Source of the DNA: Cryobacterium sp. BB307
GTDB taxonomy: Bacteria; Actinomycetota; Actinomycetes; Actinomycetales; Microbacteriaceae
Length of the DNA stretch: 64,000 nucleotides
Direction of reading: 5' to 3'
NCBI RefSeq assembly: GCF_012274275.1
Contig: NZ_JAANZA010000003.1
Location: forward strand, 310,001-374,000
Position numbers and translations under genes: made by a program. Shown one piece after another: positions 33,482 through 43,922 of the stretch (positions are counted from its first letter, which is position 1; each line of letters begins with the position of its first letter). The notes below the pieces were generated by a model. It searched no databases and had not been told where the DNA came from. It saw only the letters and a list, made by a program, of their open reading frames with translations.

Positions 33482-34792
33482 ATGGACCCGATCATCGCTC
33501 TTCTCCTCGGACTCGTCGTCGGACTCGCAATCGGTACGGTCGTCGGCGCACTGGTGGTGCGCTCGCGCTCGGCCGGCACTGCCAACGGTGCCGACCCGGC
33601 GGTGCTCCAGGCGCAGCACCAGGCGGCGCTGGCCGAGCTCCGCGCGCAGGAGCTGGCCGCGCAGGCCGCCCTCGGCAGCGAGCTGGCGTCGGTGCAGGCG
33701 ACCGCGGATGCGTTGCGCGAGCAGGTGGTGTCCCTCCAGACCCAGCAGCGGGAGCTGGCCGAGCGGCAGCGTGCCGAGCAGCAGGCGCAGGCGGAGCGCG
33801 AGCGCGCCGAGAGCAAGGTGCTGCAGCTGCTGACCCCGGTGCAGGAGACCCTGCGCACCATGCAGCACAAGGTCACCGAGCTCGAGACTCAGCGGGAGCG
33901 CCAGCACGGCGAGCTGTCGCAGCAGCTGAAGTCGGCGACCGAGTCGGAGGAGCGACTGCGCAGCACCGCCGAGGCGCTCGCATCCGCGCTCAAGAGCAAC
34001 AGCACGCGCGGCGTGTGGGGCGAGACGCAGCTGCGGAACGTCGTGCAGGCGGCCGGGCTGATCGAGCGGGTCGACTTCGACGTGCAGTCGCAGGTGAGTT
34101 CGGATGCCGGGGTCGGCCGCCCCGACATGGTCGTGCACCTGCCCGGAGGCAAGAACATCGCAGTTGACGCGAAGGTGCCGTTCAACGCCTACCTGGAGGC
34201 GAGCCAGATCCCGGTGACCGCGACCGGCGACGAGGGCGCCAAGCGGGAGGCGCTGCTCGGTCAGCACGTCAAGGCGATGCGGTCGCACATCGACGCGCTG
34301 GCCAGCAAGGCGTACTACGCGGGGCTGGATGCGTCGCCCGAGCTGGTGATCGCGTTCATCCCGAGCGAGTCGCTGGTGTCGAGCGCGATGGAAGCCGACC
34401 CGGCGATCATGGACTACGCGTTCGGCAAGCGGGTCGCCCTCGCGTCGCCGGTGACGCTGTGGTCGGTGCTGAAGACGGTGGCGTTCAGTTGGCAGCAGAA
34501 CGTGCTGACCGAGGATGCCAAGCTGCTGTTCGACCTCAGCCGCGAACTGTACGGGCGCCTGTCCCGGCTGTCCGACCACATCGAGAAGCTGGGGCGTTCG
34601 ATCGAGCGCAGCGTCAAGGACTACAACGCATTCGTCGGCTCGATGGAGCGCCAGGTGCTGCCGAGCGCTCGCAAGCTCAGCGCGCTGGACGAGTCGCGCG
34701 TGCTCGGCACCCTCACCGGCATCGAGGAGGCGCCGCGCGAGCTGACCGCGTTCGAGCTGACCGCGGTGGGCGCTGCCGACGCGGCTGACTGA
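33482..34792 (+). CDS. rmuC: DNA recombination protein RmuC
   Basis: 436 aa. N-terminal membrane helix (MDPIIALLLGLVVGLAIGTV), a long Gln/Glu/Arg-rich coiled coil (about 45-170) and the RmuC nuclease-like domain with GVWGETQLRNVVQAAGLIER, RPDMVVHLPGGKNIAVDAKV and SPVTLWSVLKTVAFSWQQN. It limits DNA inversions at short inverted repeats in E. coli, which is of interest given the repeat load here. Divergent from lysR. Confidence 0.93.
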   Translation: MDPIIALLLGLVVGLAIGTVVGALVVRSRSAGTANGADPAVLQAQHQAALAELRAQELAAQAALGSELASVQATADALREQVVSLQTQQRELAERQRAEQQAQAERERAESKVLQLLTPVQETLRTMQHKVTELETQRERQHGELSQQLKSATESEERLRSTAEALASALKSNSTRGVWGETQLRNVVQAAGLIERVDFDVQSQVSSDAGVGRPDMVVHLPGGKNIAVDAKVPFNAYLEASQIPVTATGDEGAKREALLGQHVKAMRSHIDALASKAYYAGLDASPELVIAFIPSESLVSSAMEADPAIMDYAFGKRVALASPVTLWSVLKTVAFSWQQNVLTEDAKLLFDLSRELYGRLSRLSDHIEKLGRSIERSVKDYNAFVGSMERQVLPSARKLSALDESRVLGTLTGIEEAPRELTAFELTAVGAADAAD

Positions 34793-34898
34793 CCGCGGCC
34801 GGCGAACGCCGCGCGAATGTGCGAGAGCGCGTGCAATATCCGGTGCTCTCGCACAATCGGGCCGCGCTCACACCCCGCCAACCCCGGATGCACCATAC

Positions 34899-34994
34899 GC
34901 GCCCGTTCCGGACATCCGCGGGCCTTTCGCTCCCCCGCGCCCGTTCCGGACATTCGCGCCAGGTCCGCGGGGCGCGGATGTCCGCACGAGGCGC
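34899..34994. repeat. GTTCCGGACA repeat family 2, two units
   Basis: CGCGCCCGTTCCGGACAT at 34899-34916 and again at 34936-34953, followed by GGGCGCGGATGTCCG (34970-34984), which is partly the reverse complement and could fold back. A related unit lies at 42040-42101. Confidence 0.7.
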
Positions 34995-35029
34995 GCTTGG
35001 GCGGATCGAGCCCGCCTACGATCGAAGGC

Positions 35030-35524
35030 ATGTCGAATCAGTGGAGGCGTGTAGCTGCCGCCCTCGCGAATCCGGATGCCAGGCGCGTCTACGCGGAACT
35101 GGTCGCCGCGGAAACGGCAGCGCCAAGTGTCGCCAAGCGCGACAGGGCCATCCGAACACTGGCGACAGCCGGACTGATCGAGCCCGACGCATCCGGAACC
35201 CCACGCACCAACCCGACAGTCTTCGCCGACCTGCTTGCCGAAGCCGCCGAACCGCGTAAGGAAGGGGTCGACCGGTTCATCGTCGACGGGCGGATCGCCC
35301 AGTACCCGGCACGTCCCACGGAGCGCCTGGAGGTGCTGCGCTGGGCGGTTGGAACGGCGGTGACACCGGATGAGGTGCTCACCGAGTCCGAGGTCAACGA
35401 ACGGCTTGCGGAGCTGACGGACGACTTCGCAACCCTGAGGCGCTACCTCGTGGATGCCCGGCTGCTCGAGCGCACGCCATCCGGAACGTCCTACGCGCGG
35501 ACCGCCCCGACCGACCGCGCCTGA
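35030..35524 (+). CDS. DUF2087 transcriptional-regulator-like protein
   Basis: 164 aa: an N-terminal ArsR-like winged-helix segment (VAAALANPDARRVYAELVAA, RDRAIRTLATAGLIE) and a C-terminal DUF2087 domain (DRFIVDGRIAQYPARPTERL, LTESEVNERLAEL, TLRRYLVDARLLERTPSG). This pairing is common in Firmicutes and Actinobacteria regulators of unknown target. ATG at 35030 preceded by GAAGG. Confidence 0.85.
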   Translation: MSNQWRRVAAALANPDARRVYAELVAAETAAPSVAKRDRAIRTLATAGLIEPDASGTPRTNPTVFADLLAEAAEPRKEGVDRFIVDGRIAQYPARPTERLEVLRWAVGTAVTPDEVLTESEVNERLAELTDDFATLRRYLVDARLLERTPSGTSYARTAPTDRA

Positions 35525-35610
35525 GTCATCCGCGGGTCGAATTCGACCAGCGCGCGGAAGGTGCACCCGCGCGAGGGTCTCGTGGCACGCGCATCCGCAG
35601 CGCTAGCGGC

Positions 35611-36600
35611 CTACTCGTCCAACCACTTCGAGACCAGGTGATCCGCCGAAACCCGACGGATGGTGCCCGACTTCGAGCGCAGGATGATGCTCTCGGTGTG
35701 GATGATCGGCCCCTTGCGCTGCACGCCCGCGACCAGCTCACCGTTGGTGACGCCTGTCGCGACGAAGAAGGTGTTGTTGCCCTTGACCATGTCGTCCAGG
35801 CTGAGCTTCGCGTCGACATCCAGTCCGGCCGCGATCGCGCGCTGCCGCTCAGCGTCGTCGCCCGGCGCGAGGCGCCCCTGCATGAAACCACCAAGCGCCT
35901 TGATCGCGCACGCGGTCGTGATGCCCTCGGGGCTGCCGCCGATGCCGACGCACAGGTCGATGCGCGACCCGTAGCGTGCCGCGTTGATGCCACCGGCCAC
36001 ATCGCCGTCCAGCATGAGCCGGGTGCCGGCGCCGGCAGCACGAATCTCATCGATCAGCCCGATATGGCGGGGCCGGTCCAGCACGGCGACGATAATGTCG
36101 CTCGGCTCCTTGCCCTTGGCTTTCGCCAGCTCCCGGATGTTGTCCCCGATCGACTGGTCGATGTCGATGACACCGTGCCCTTCCGGCCCGGTGACGATCT
36201 TGTCCATATAGAACACGGATGACGCATCCAGCATCGTCCCGCGCTCGGAGACCGCGAGCACCGACAGCGCGTTCTGTCGCCCCGCCGCGGTGAGCGACGT
36301 CCCGTCGATCGGGTCGACCGCGATGTCGCACGCCGGGCCCTCGCCGTTGCCGACGAGCTCGCCGTTGAACAGCATCGGCGCCTTGTCCTTCTCGCCCTCG
36401 CCGATCACGATCAGACCGTCGAACTCGACCGTGCCGAGGAACTTGCGCATCGCATCCACCGCGGCACCGTCCGCCGCGAGCTTGTCTCCCTTGCCGATGT
36501 ACGGCCAGGCGCGGATCGACGCCGCTTCTGTCGCGCGCACCAACTCCATGGCGAGGTTGCGGTCGGGCTGTTTGATCTTGTCGGCTGTATCTGCGCTCAC
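35611..36600 (-). CDS. glpX: Class II fructose-1,6-bisphosphatase
   Basis: 329 aa GlpX. GEGEKD (67-72) and DPIDGT (96-101) hold the Li-sensitive/Mn-dependent metal site; DGDVAGGI and GIGGSPEGI are further signatures. It hydrolyses fructose-1,6-bisphosphate, the committed gluconeogenic step. Divergent from fbaA across 170 bases, so the two enzymes acting on the same sugar phosphate share a control region. Confidence 0.96.
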   Translation of the reverse strand: MSADTADKIKQPDRNLAMELVRATEAASIRAWPYIGKGDKLAADGAAVDAMRKFLGTVEFDGLIVIGEGEKDKAPMLFNGELVGNGEGPACDIAVDPIDGTSLTAAGRQNALSVLAVSERGTMLDASSVFYMDKIVTGPEGHGVIDIDQSIGDNIRELAKAKGKEPSDIIVAVLDRPRHIGLIDEIRAAGAGTRLMLDGDVAGGINAARYGSRIDLCVGIGGSPEGITTACAIKALGGFMQGRLAPGDDAERQRAIAAGLDVDAKLSLDDMVKGNNTFFVATGVTNGELVAGVQRKGPIIHTESIILRSKSGTIRRVSADHLVSKWLDE

Positions 36601-36770
36601 ACGGCAACCCTATTGACAGATTGCGGGTTCCTCACGGGCAGAGCGCCCGAAAGAACTCAGTAACTTTCGCCGAGAGGCAAGTTGAGCGCGCTTTACAGCA
36701 TGCGCCCAGTGCTCTCACCATGACCACTCAATAGACTCGGGGCACGACCGTCTGCGTAGAAGGAGATGCA

Positions 36771-37796
<1,026 letters not shown>

Positions 37797-37858
37797 GCCG
37801 GTCGCTCGCGGGCCGGGCACTGTCGGCCGGACGCGCTGCTCGGGCTAACCGCGCCGCC

Positions 37859-37904
37859 GTTTGTTGACCGCGCGCGGGCTTAATCCGGCGCGCGGTCAAC
37901 AAAC
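37859..37904. repeat. Palindromic repeat family 1, copy 3
   Basis: Perfect 17-bp arms GTTTGTTGACCGCGCGC (37859-37875) and GCGCGCGGTCAACAAAC (37888-37904), identical to copy 2; the loop sequence differs. Between convergent fbaA and the gene at 37937-39070. Confidence 0.9.
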
Positions 37905-37936
37905 CGGCGCGGCGTTCAACTAGGAGCGGCACGGCG

Positions 37937-39070
37937 TCAGTCGTCGGGGGACACCCGGAACCGCAACCGGATGCGTTCGCCTCCCTGCCAGCTGAGGTCG
38001 TGCACCGCGGTCTTCAGGGTCAGGTAGTGCGGTGCGAGCAGGGTCACGCGTCGCCCCTCCGGCAGGTGCACGTCGATGCTCATCGCGACAGCGACGCTGC
38101 CGTCCACTTCGTCCCGCAGCTCGATCATGAGCTGCGGGCGGTCAAGGCTCGGGTCGTCCAGCACCGCGCGCACCAGCCCGTGCAGCGCAGCGCGCTGGTA
38201 CGGCGTCATCAGGTCGGCCAGGTTTTCCGGGTCGACGACGGTCATCCGGCGCCCGCGCGCGATCGAGTCAAGCCAACTGCGGTTGGACCGCTCCACCAGC
38301 TCCTCGCGCAGCGCCCGCGCCAGCACGGCCGCCTCGGCCCGGTCCGCTTCCGTTGCCTGCCCGCTCGCCGCGACGCGCTCGAGCACAGGGGCAACGCGCA
38401 TCCGGATGCCGGTCAGCTCCGAGCGCAGCAGGCGCAACCGCACGGACTCGCCGAGCAGCTGACTCGAGATCGGCGACCGCGAGCGCCGCCCCGCCCAGCG
38501 CAGCACCCGCAGCACGCACTGCTGCTGGAAGACCACCCCGCCCACGGTGGCGATCAGCGGCGGCGCCGCCGCGATGACCAGTCGGGACGCGGGCGGCCAG
38601 ACGCCGTCCTGGTCGGAGTACACGAGCGCGCCGGCCGCGGCGGTCACGAGGGTCGTGGTACCGCCGATCCACAGCATCCGGTAGGCCGACGTATAGGGAG
38701 TCAGCGACGCGAGCGCGAACGCGGCGATGAGGCTGGTCCACCAGTGCTCGATCCGGATCTCGGCATCGACGTAGCCGAACGCGGAGAGGAACAGCCCCGC
38801 CCATGCGAACGCGAGCGGCACCAGGGTCCGGCGCGGCGTGAACGCCCCCCGCTGCGGTCGGGTCATCACGAACACGAGCGAGCAGGCGGCCACGCAACTG
38901 CCGAGCGCGAGGAGCTGCAGCCACGCGCGCGGGGTGGACTCCAGCTCGGAGACAATCGTCACCAGCCCGTACCCGCAGGCGAGAGCGGCGAACACGAGCG
39001 GGACGACCGGTCCGGTGAACCAGCTCAGCGGGTCCACCTCGTGCGGCGACCGGCGCCACTCCTCACGCAT
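37937..39070 (-). CDS. Membrane protein paired with sensor kinase
   Basis: 377 aa: about six membrane segments in residues 18-185, then a cytosolic region (about 190-377) with LRLLRSELTGIRMRVAPVLE, an EADRAEAAVLARALREELVE helix and a C-terminal mixed domain (LMIELRDEVDGSVAVAMSID). It resembles the layout of a sensor kinase whose ATPase domain has decayed: no G-box motifs remain. Its ATG overlaps the end of the kinase gene by 8 bases. Likely a partner or degenerate kinase; inference only. Confidence 0.7.
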   Translation of the reverse strand: MREEWRRSPHEVDPLSWFTGPVVPLVFAALACGYGLVTIVSELESTPRAWLQLLALGSCVAACSLVFVMTRPQRGAFTPRRTLVPLAFAWAGLFLSAFGYVDAEIRIEHWWTSLIAAFALASLTPYTSAYRMLWIGGTTTLVTAAAGALVYSDQDGVWPPASRLVIAAAPPLIATVGGVVFQQQCVLRVLRWAGRRSRSPISSQLLGESVRLRLLRSELTGIRMRVAPVLERVAASGQATEADRAEAAVLARALREELVERSNRSWLDSIARGRRMTVVDPENLADLMTPYQRAALHGLVRAVLDDPSLDRPQLMIELRDEVDGSVAVAMSIDVHLPEGRRVTLLAPHYLTLKTAVHDLSWQGGERIRLRFRVSPDD

Positions 39071-40280
39071 CCGGCACCCGCTCCTCCGCCAGCGGAACCG
39101 CGATCATCACCGACGTGCCGCTGCCCGGGCTGGACCAGAGCCGTACCTGCCCGCCGGCAGCCTCGATCCGGCCGATGATCGAGCCGCGGATGCCGAGCCG
39201 GTCGGCAGGAATCGCGTGGGGGTCGAAGCCCGCACCGTCATCCGTCACCATCACGGTCAGCCGGCCGTCGTTCGCCTCGAGGTAGACCTGCGCTTCGGTC
39301 ACCCCGGCGTGCTTGAGCACATTGTCGAGGCACGCGGTGAGCGCCCCAACGGTGGCCTCGAGGGCATCATTGGTCAGCGGCACGTGCACCGCGTCGCCGC
39401 CGGTCACATCCACGGTCAGCCCGCGCCACTGCAGCTCCCGGATGACGGCGAGCAGCTCGTCGCGCAACCCGTCGCTCGGGTGCTCGTCGGTCGGTTCGCT
39501 GGCGATGCTGGCCTCCGCGAGCGCCTCCAGGTCGCTCCGGATGCGATCGGCGGCGCGTGCGTCGAGCCTCCCGTGCGATGCGGCGAGCGCGTTCAGGTCA
39601 TTCAGCACGGTGTCGTGAACGAGGGCGGCGACCTTCTCCTCGAGCTGCCGCTGCCCGGCGAGCCGAGCGGTTTCCGCCTCCAGTTCATCGAGATTCGGCA
39701 CCCGGCCGGGTTGCGATTCCCGGATGCGGTCCAGCACCACGATGATGATGAGATACAGGATCCAGGTGAGCAGTGGGCCGTTGCCGAAGGCGATCGGCGC
39801 ACCGGCGGTGAGCGCGGCAGCGACAGTGGAGAGCGCGCCGAGCGCGAAGCCGGCCGAGCACCAGCTGATGCCGGAGATCAGCCGAGGCCCGATCGGGCCG
39901 ACCAGCACCAGCGCGCACGACAACCGATTCAGCAAGTAGGCGCCATCGGTCGCCAGCTCCGGCTCTGCGGTCAGCAGGGACACCTGGTAGACGAAGTTCG
40001 CGACGGTGCCGATGCCTAGGAACAGCGAGCCACCAGCGCGATTCGGGCGTAGGACGAGCAGGAACAGGGTTGCGGCGGTCGCGGCGAGAGTCAGCACGGG
40101 CACTATCGCGCCGGTGGGGTCCGATCCGGCCACCGCGAGGTCGAGCGCGATGAGGGCGGCCACGAGCAGGTAGACCGCGGCAATCGCCCAACCCGCGCGC
40201 ACAATCGAGCGTGCGCTGACGGTGGCAGCGAAATCACGTGGTGGCACCGCTACCCGCACGCGTCCAGCTTGCACGAGCAC
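39063..40280 (-). CDS. Sensor histidine kinase (HATPase, HisKA_3-like)
   Basis: 405 aa. Six membrane segments (about 30-50, 57-77, 86-103, 115-137, 140-162 and 168-186), then a dimerisation helix with LVHDTVLNDLNAL (phospho-acceptor H222) and an ATPase domain with TACLDNVLKHAG (N box), VTDDGAGFDPHAI (G1) and RLGIRGSIIGRIEAAGG (G2). Input is probably from the membrane domain. No response-regulator gene adjoins; its overlap with 37937-39070 implies joint function. Start is GTG 40280. Confidence 0.85.
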   Translation of the reverse strand: MLVQAGRVRVAVPPRDFAATVSARSIVRAGWAIAAVYLLVAALIALDLAVAGSDPTGAIVPVLTLAATAATLFLLVLRPNRAGGSLFLGIGTVANFVYQVSLLTAEPELATDGAYLLNRLSCALVLVGPIGPRLISGISWCSAGFALGALSTVAAALTAGAPIAFGNGPLLTWILYLIIIVVLDRIRESQPGRVPNLDELEAETARLAGQRQLEEKVAALVHDTVLNDLNALAASHGRLDARAADRIRSDLEALAEASIASEPTDEHPSDGLRDELLAVIRELQWRGLTVDVTGGDAVHVPLTNDALEATVGALTACLDNVLKHAGVTEAQVYLEANDGRLTVMVTDDGAGFDPHAIPADRLGIRGSIIGRIEAAGGQVRLWSSPGSGTSVMIAVPLAEERVPDA

Positions 40281-40309
40281 ATGCTACTAGCGGGCAGTGC
40301 GCGGGACGG

Positions 40310-40849
40310 CTAGCCCGGTACGGCGGCCGACGTGATGTAGTCGATGAACGCCGGATCGCCGAGGAGCAGCACCGAGATGACGATGGAGACCGCCACGATC
40401 CCCACCACCGCACCGACAAGCGGAACCCACCAGGACTGCTTGCCCCGCATGAGCAGCCTCACCGCGAAGTAGGCGGTCGCCGCCCAGATGAGGCCGTGCA
40501 GCACCAGCGCAACGACGCCGAGCACCGCGGTCAGCTCGGTCGGCTTGTAGTCGCCGATGCCCTGCTGCGTGTACAGAGTCTGCACGGTGTCGCCGAGCGC
40601 GAGATAGCCGGGCGCCGACTGGAACACGCTGATCACGCCGACCGCGAGCAGCATGACAGTGAAGAAGCGGTTGGCCAGCCCTGCCCCAGTGGTCTCCGGC
40701 AGCACGGGGCGGGTCATCGGCAACTTCGCCTCGTGCACCTCCTGAGTGGCGGGCTCCGGCATCCGGCCCCCGGATGCGCGAATGGCGGCCTGCTGCTCAG
40801 CCGGGGTCGCGTACTCCCCGAACTCGGGACGCTGCCTATCGGTGCTCAT
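40310..40849 (-). CDS. DUF6264-type membrane protein
   Basis: 179 aa with a ~55-residue hydrophilic N-terminus ([20 protein letters not shown]) and about four membrane helices (61-82, 106-128, 135-150, 152-172). The gene overlaps the end of ispH by four bases (ATGA at 40846-40849), which is the arrangement I recall for DUF6264 in Microbacteriaceae. Function unknown; translational coupling to ispH. Confidence 0.75.
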   Translation of the reverse strand: MSTDRQRPEFGEYATPAEQQAAIRASGGRMPEPATQEVHEAKLPMTRPVLPETTGAGLANRFFTVMLLAVGVISVFQSAPGYLALGDTVQTLYTQQGIGDYKPTELTAVLGVVALVLHGLIWAATAYFAVRLLMRGKQSWWVPLVGAVVGIVAVSIVISVLLLGDPAFIDYITSAAVPG

Positions 40850-41928
40850 TTCTGCCAGTCGAGACGGCGCGTGCGCCCGCCGAGGGCGCGCTCGTCCTGC
40901 TTGCCGTTCAGGTCCTTGCGGAGTTCCTTGGGCAGGGAGAACATCAGGTCCTCCTCTGCGGTGACGACCTCGGCGACGTCGTTGTAGCCCGCGTCGGACA
41001 GCTGGTCGAGCACCTCGCGCACGAGGACTTCCGGAACGGATGCGCCGGAGCTGACCCCGATCGTGCGCGCGCCGTCCAGCCAGTCCTGCTGGATCTCATC
41101 CGCGTAGTCGACGCGGTACGCGGCCTTGGCGCCGTACTCGAGCGCGACTTCGACGAGCCGCACCGAGTTCGACGAGTTGGAGGAACCGACGACGATGACG
41201 ACATCCGATTCCGCCGCGACCTTCTTGATCGCCACCTGGCGGTTCTGGGTCGCGTAGCAGATGTCGTCGCTGGGCGGGTCCTGCAGGTTGGGGAAGCGCT
41301 CCCGCAGCCGGCGCACCGTCTCCATCGTCTCGTCCACGCTCAGGGTCGTCTGCGAAAGCCAGACGACGTGGTCAGGGTTGTCGACTTCGACGGTGTCGAC
41401 ATCTTCCGGTCCGTTGACGAGGATGGTGCGCTCGGGCGCGTGACCCATGGTGCCCTCGACCTCTTCGTGGCCGGCGTGTCCGATGAGGAGGATCTGGTAG
41501 TCGTCGCGCGCGAAGCGCACCGCCTCACGGTGCACCTTGGTGACGAGCGGGCAGGTCGCGTCGATCGCCTGCAGGTTGCGCTCCTGCGCTCCGGCTACCA
41601 CGGCCGGGGAGACCCCGTGCGCGGAGAACACCACGTGCGAGCCCTCGGGGACCTGGTCCACCTCGTCGACGAAGATCGCCCCTTGCCGCTCGAGCGTGGA
41701 GACGACGTGGACGTTGTGGACGATCTGCTTGCGGACGTACACCGGAGCGCCGTAGTGCTCCAGCGCCTTCTCTACGGCAACGACGGCACGATCAACCCCG
41801 GCGCAGTAGCCGCGCGGGGCGGCGAGCAGCACCTTTTTGGGTCCGTCGACCGCGACATTGGCCAGTCGGCCACGTTGGATCGGCATCCGCGGGGTCTGAA
41901 GAGTGACCGCGCCGTTCGTGATTGTCAC
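40846..41928 (-). CDS. ispH: 4-hydroxy-3-methylbut-2-enyl diphosphate reductase
   Basis: 360 aa. The three cysteines that hold the [4Fe-4S] cluster are C42 (RGYCAGV), C126 (DATCPLV) and C224 (DDICYAT); histidines of QIVHN and SAHGVSP and the GHEEVEGT glutamate complete the active site. Last step of the MEP isoprenoid pathway. A longer than usual N-terminus of about 28 residues; an internal ATG (residue 15) could be the true start. First gene of a two-gene operon with the DUF6264 gene. Confidence 0.96.
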   Translation of the reverse strand: MTITNGAVTLQTPRMPIQRGRLANVAVDGPKKVLLAAPRGYCAGVDRAVVAVEKALEHYGAPVYVRKQIVHNVHVVSTLERQGAIFVDEVDQVPEGSHVVFSAHGVSPAVVAGAQERNLQAIDATCPLVTKVHREAVRFARDDYQILLIGHAGHEEVEGTMGHAPERTILVNGPEDVDTVEVDNPDHVVWLSQTTLSVDETMETVRRLRERFPNLQDPPSDDICYATQNRQVAIKKVAAESDVVIVVGSSNSSNSVRLVEVALEYGAKAAYRVDYADEIQQDWLDGARTIGVSSGASVPEVLVREVLDQLSDAGYNDVAEVVTAEEDLMFSLPKELRKDLNGKQDERALGGRTRRLDWQK

Positions 41929-42039
41929 GCCTCCAGTCTAGGTCGAGGCGGTTGGCGGGTCGCTGGGTGCCGGATCCGGGTGGCGGGTGCTCGTCGGGAC
42001 CTGGTGCACCGTTTCGGACTTCCGCGCCCAGGTGACCGT

Positions 42040-42101
42040 GCCGCGCCTGTTCCGGACAACCGCGCCCGGTGCGCAGGGCGCGGATGTCCGGAGCGGGCGC
42101 G
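42040..42101. repeat. GTTCCGGACA repeat family 2, copy at ispH/xseA
   Basis: GCCGCGCCTGTTCCGGACA at the left and GGCGCGGATGTCCG (42077-42090) at the right, matching the pair at 34936-34984 with a similar spacing. Confidence 0.7.
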
Positions 42102-42153
42102 AACGGCAGAAGTGCGTACGCCCGGGACTGAGTGGCAGCCATCCGCGCGCCGG

Positions 42154-42197
42154 CTTGTTGACCGCGCGCCACTTCAAATGGGTGCGCGGTCAGCAAT
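42154..42197. repeat. Palindromic repeat family 1, copy 4 (degenerate)
   Basis: Left arm CTTGTTGACCGCGCGC (42154-42169); right arm GCGCGGTCAGCAATC has two changes. Upstream CGCGCGCCGG matches, inverted, the GGCGCGCG found just downstream of copy 2, so this copy lies in the opposite orientation. Confidence 0.75.
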
Positions 42198-42220
42198 CGG
42201 CGGCGCAGTCGGCCCATTTT

Positions 42221-42243
42221 CGGTGGTCGAGCCTGTCGAGACC
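42221..42243. repeat. Family 4 repeat (TCGAGCCTGTCGAGACC), copy 1
   Basis: The 23-bp unit containing TCGAGCCTGTCGAGACC matches the reverse complement of 46780-46802 at 22 of 23 positions. Both copies lie within 10 bases of a family 3 element. Confidence 0.75.
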
Positions 42244-42251
42244 TTCGAACC

Positions 42252-42353
42252 CATGTTGTGCAGGACATCCGGTCGCTAAGCGCCCGGATGCCCGACAACT
42301 TGCCACCGGGCGGCACTATCTCCTGCACATCAGGGGATGTCCTACATAGCAGG
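42252..42353. repeat. MITE-like family 3 element, copy 1 (degenerate)
   Basis: Imperfect terminal inverted repeats around TGTTGTGCAGGACAT (42254-42268) and ATGTCCTACATAGCA (42337-42351). Internal CGGATGCC.GACAA and TCCTGCACA..AGGGGATG match copy 2 at 46672-46776 in the same order. Confidence 0.75.
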
Positions 42354-42409
42354 GGCACGGGCTGGGGACGGTGACCGGATGCGTCGGTGGGATCCCCTAG
42401 CCTGAATTC

Positions 42410-43687
42410 ATGACCGATGCGACCCAGGCCGGCCAGCCCTCCCAGGTGCACGGTCCGGCGACGGTCGACGCCCCCTGGCCCGTTGCCCTGCTGTCAAGCA
42501 AGATCAAGGGCTGGATCGACCGCCTCGGCACCGTCTGGGTCGAGGGCGAGCTCACCCAGTGGGGCGTGTCGGGCGGCAACGTCTACGGCAAGCTCAAGGA
42601 CCTCACCGCCGACGCGACCATCAGCTTCACGATCTGGTCCTCGGTGAAGGCGAAGATCCCTGCCGACCTCGCTCAGGGCGACCGCGTGATCGCCCTGGTC
42701 AAGCCGAATTACTGGGTCAAGGGCGGCACCCTGACCATGCAGGTCTTCGACATGCGCCACGTCGGACTCGGCGACCTGCTCGAGCGGCTCGAGCGGCTCC
42801 GGCAGACGCTCAAGGCGGAGGGGCTGTTCGACGCCGACCGCAAGAAGCCCCTCCCGTTCCTGCCCGGCGTGATCGGCCTCATCACCGGCAAGGACTCCGA
42901 CGCCGAGAAGGACGTCCTGCGCAACGCGCAGCTGCGCTGGCCGTCGGTTGCCTTCCGCGTCGTACACACCGCGGTCCAGGGCGACCGCGCCGCCGCCGAG
43001 GTGACGAGCGCCATCCGCAGGCTGGACGCTGACCCCGATGTCGACGTCATCATCGTCGCGCGCGGTGGAGGCGACTTCCAGAACCTGCTCGTCTTCAGCG
43101 ACGAGAAGGTCGTGCGCACCGCAGCCGCAGCGAACACCCCCATCGTGAGCGCGATCGGCCACGAGGCTGACCGCCCGCTGCTCGACGACGTCGCCGATCT
43201 GCGGGCATCCACGCCGACGGATGCGGCCAAGCGAGTCGTGCCGGATGTCGCCGAAGAGCTCAACCGCGTGCAGCAAGCGCGCGCACGCGTACTCATGCGC
43301 GTCACCAACACCGTCAACCACGAGATCGACCGCCTCTCCCAATTGCGCTCGCGCCCGGTGCTGGCCTCGACCAGTTGGCTCATCGACACCCGCGCGGACG
43401 AGATCACCCGCTGGGTGGCACGCGGAGCGGAACTGACCGACCGCCTGCTCGAACGCTCCTGGCTGCAGGTCGCCGAACTGGTGTCGGGCTTGCGCGCCCT
43501 CTCCCCCCAGCGCACCCTGGACCGCGGCTACGCGATCGCGCAACTGCCCGACGGTTCCGTGCTCAAGGCGGCAGCCGACGCCCCCACCGGCACAGCACTC
43601 CTCCTCACCCTCGCCGACGGCAAGCTGGACACAACTGTCGACGGTGTGCATCCGGGCATTGACGCCGGTGACGGCGACGCTCGGTAG
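42410..43687 (+). CDS. xseA: Exodeoxyribonuclease VII large subunit
   Basis: 425 aa: N-terminal OB-fold ([40 protein letters not shown]) then the catalytic domain ([68 protein letters not shown]) and a coiled coil. With XseB it degrades single-stranded DNA. XseB follows 10 bases downstream. Confidence 0.95.
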   Translation: MTDATQAGQPSQVHGPATVDAPWPVALLSSKIKGWIDRLGTVWVEGELTQWGVSGGNVYGKLKDLTADATISFTIWSSVKAKIPADLAQGDRVIALVKPNYWVKGGTLTMQVFDMRHVGLGDLLERLERLRQTLKAEGLFDADRKKPLPFLPGVIGLITGKDSDAEKDVLRNAQLRWPSVAFRVVHTAVQGDRAAAEVTSAIRRLDADPDVDVIIVARGGGDFQNLLVFSDEKVVRTAAAANTPIVSAIGHEADRPLLDDVADLRASTPTDAAKRVVPDVAEELNRVQQARARVLMRVTNTVNHEIDRLSQLRSRPVLASTSWLIDTRADEITRWVARGAELTDRLLERSWLQVAELVSGLRALSPQRTLDRGYAIAQLPDGSVLKAAADAPTGTALLLTLADGKLDTTVDGVHPGIDAGDGDAR

Positions 43688-43697
43688 TCTTGATCTC

Positions 43698-43922
43698 GTG
43701 GCGGACACAGCAAACGACGACATCGCGAACCTCAGCTATGAGCAGGCGCGCGACGAGCTGGTGCGAGTCGTCGCCCAGCTCGAGCAGGGCTCGTCGACAC
43801 TCGAGGAGTCGCTCGCCCTCTGGGAGCGCGGCGAGGCGCTCGCGCGCCGCTGCGAGGAATGGCTCATCGGAGCCAAGGCCCGACTCGACGCCGCACGTGC
43901 AGCGGCGGAACCAGGCACATGA
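43698..43922 (+). CDS. xseB: Exodeoxyribonuclease VII small subunit
   Basis: 74 aa: [20 protein letters not shown] then [20 protein letters not shown] is the XseB signature (YE.A...L...V..LE.G...L..S...YE.G..L). GTG start at 43698, matching the family N-terminus. It overlaps the DUF4245 gene by four bases (ATGA at 43919-43922). Confidence 0.92.
   Translation: MADTANDDIANLSYEQARDELVRVVAQLEQGSSTLEESLALWERGEALARRCEEWLIGAKARLDAARAAAEPGT

Larger units (their letters stand above)
41929..42409. other. Repeat mosaic between ispH and xseA
   Basis: 480 bases with no gene. Contains in order a family 2 unit (42040-42101), family 1 palindrome copy 4 (42154-42197), a family 4 unit (42221-42243) and a family 3 MITE-like element (42252-42353). 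The divergent promoters of ispH and xseA must be interspersed. Confidence 0.8.

Noticed and set aside
40774..42279. 501-residue open frame antisense to ispH
   Set aside because: Lies opposite a certain ispH gene and through the repeat mosaic; composition is that of a frame shadow.
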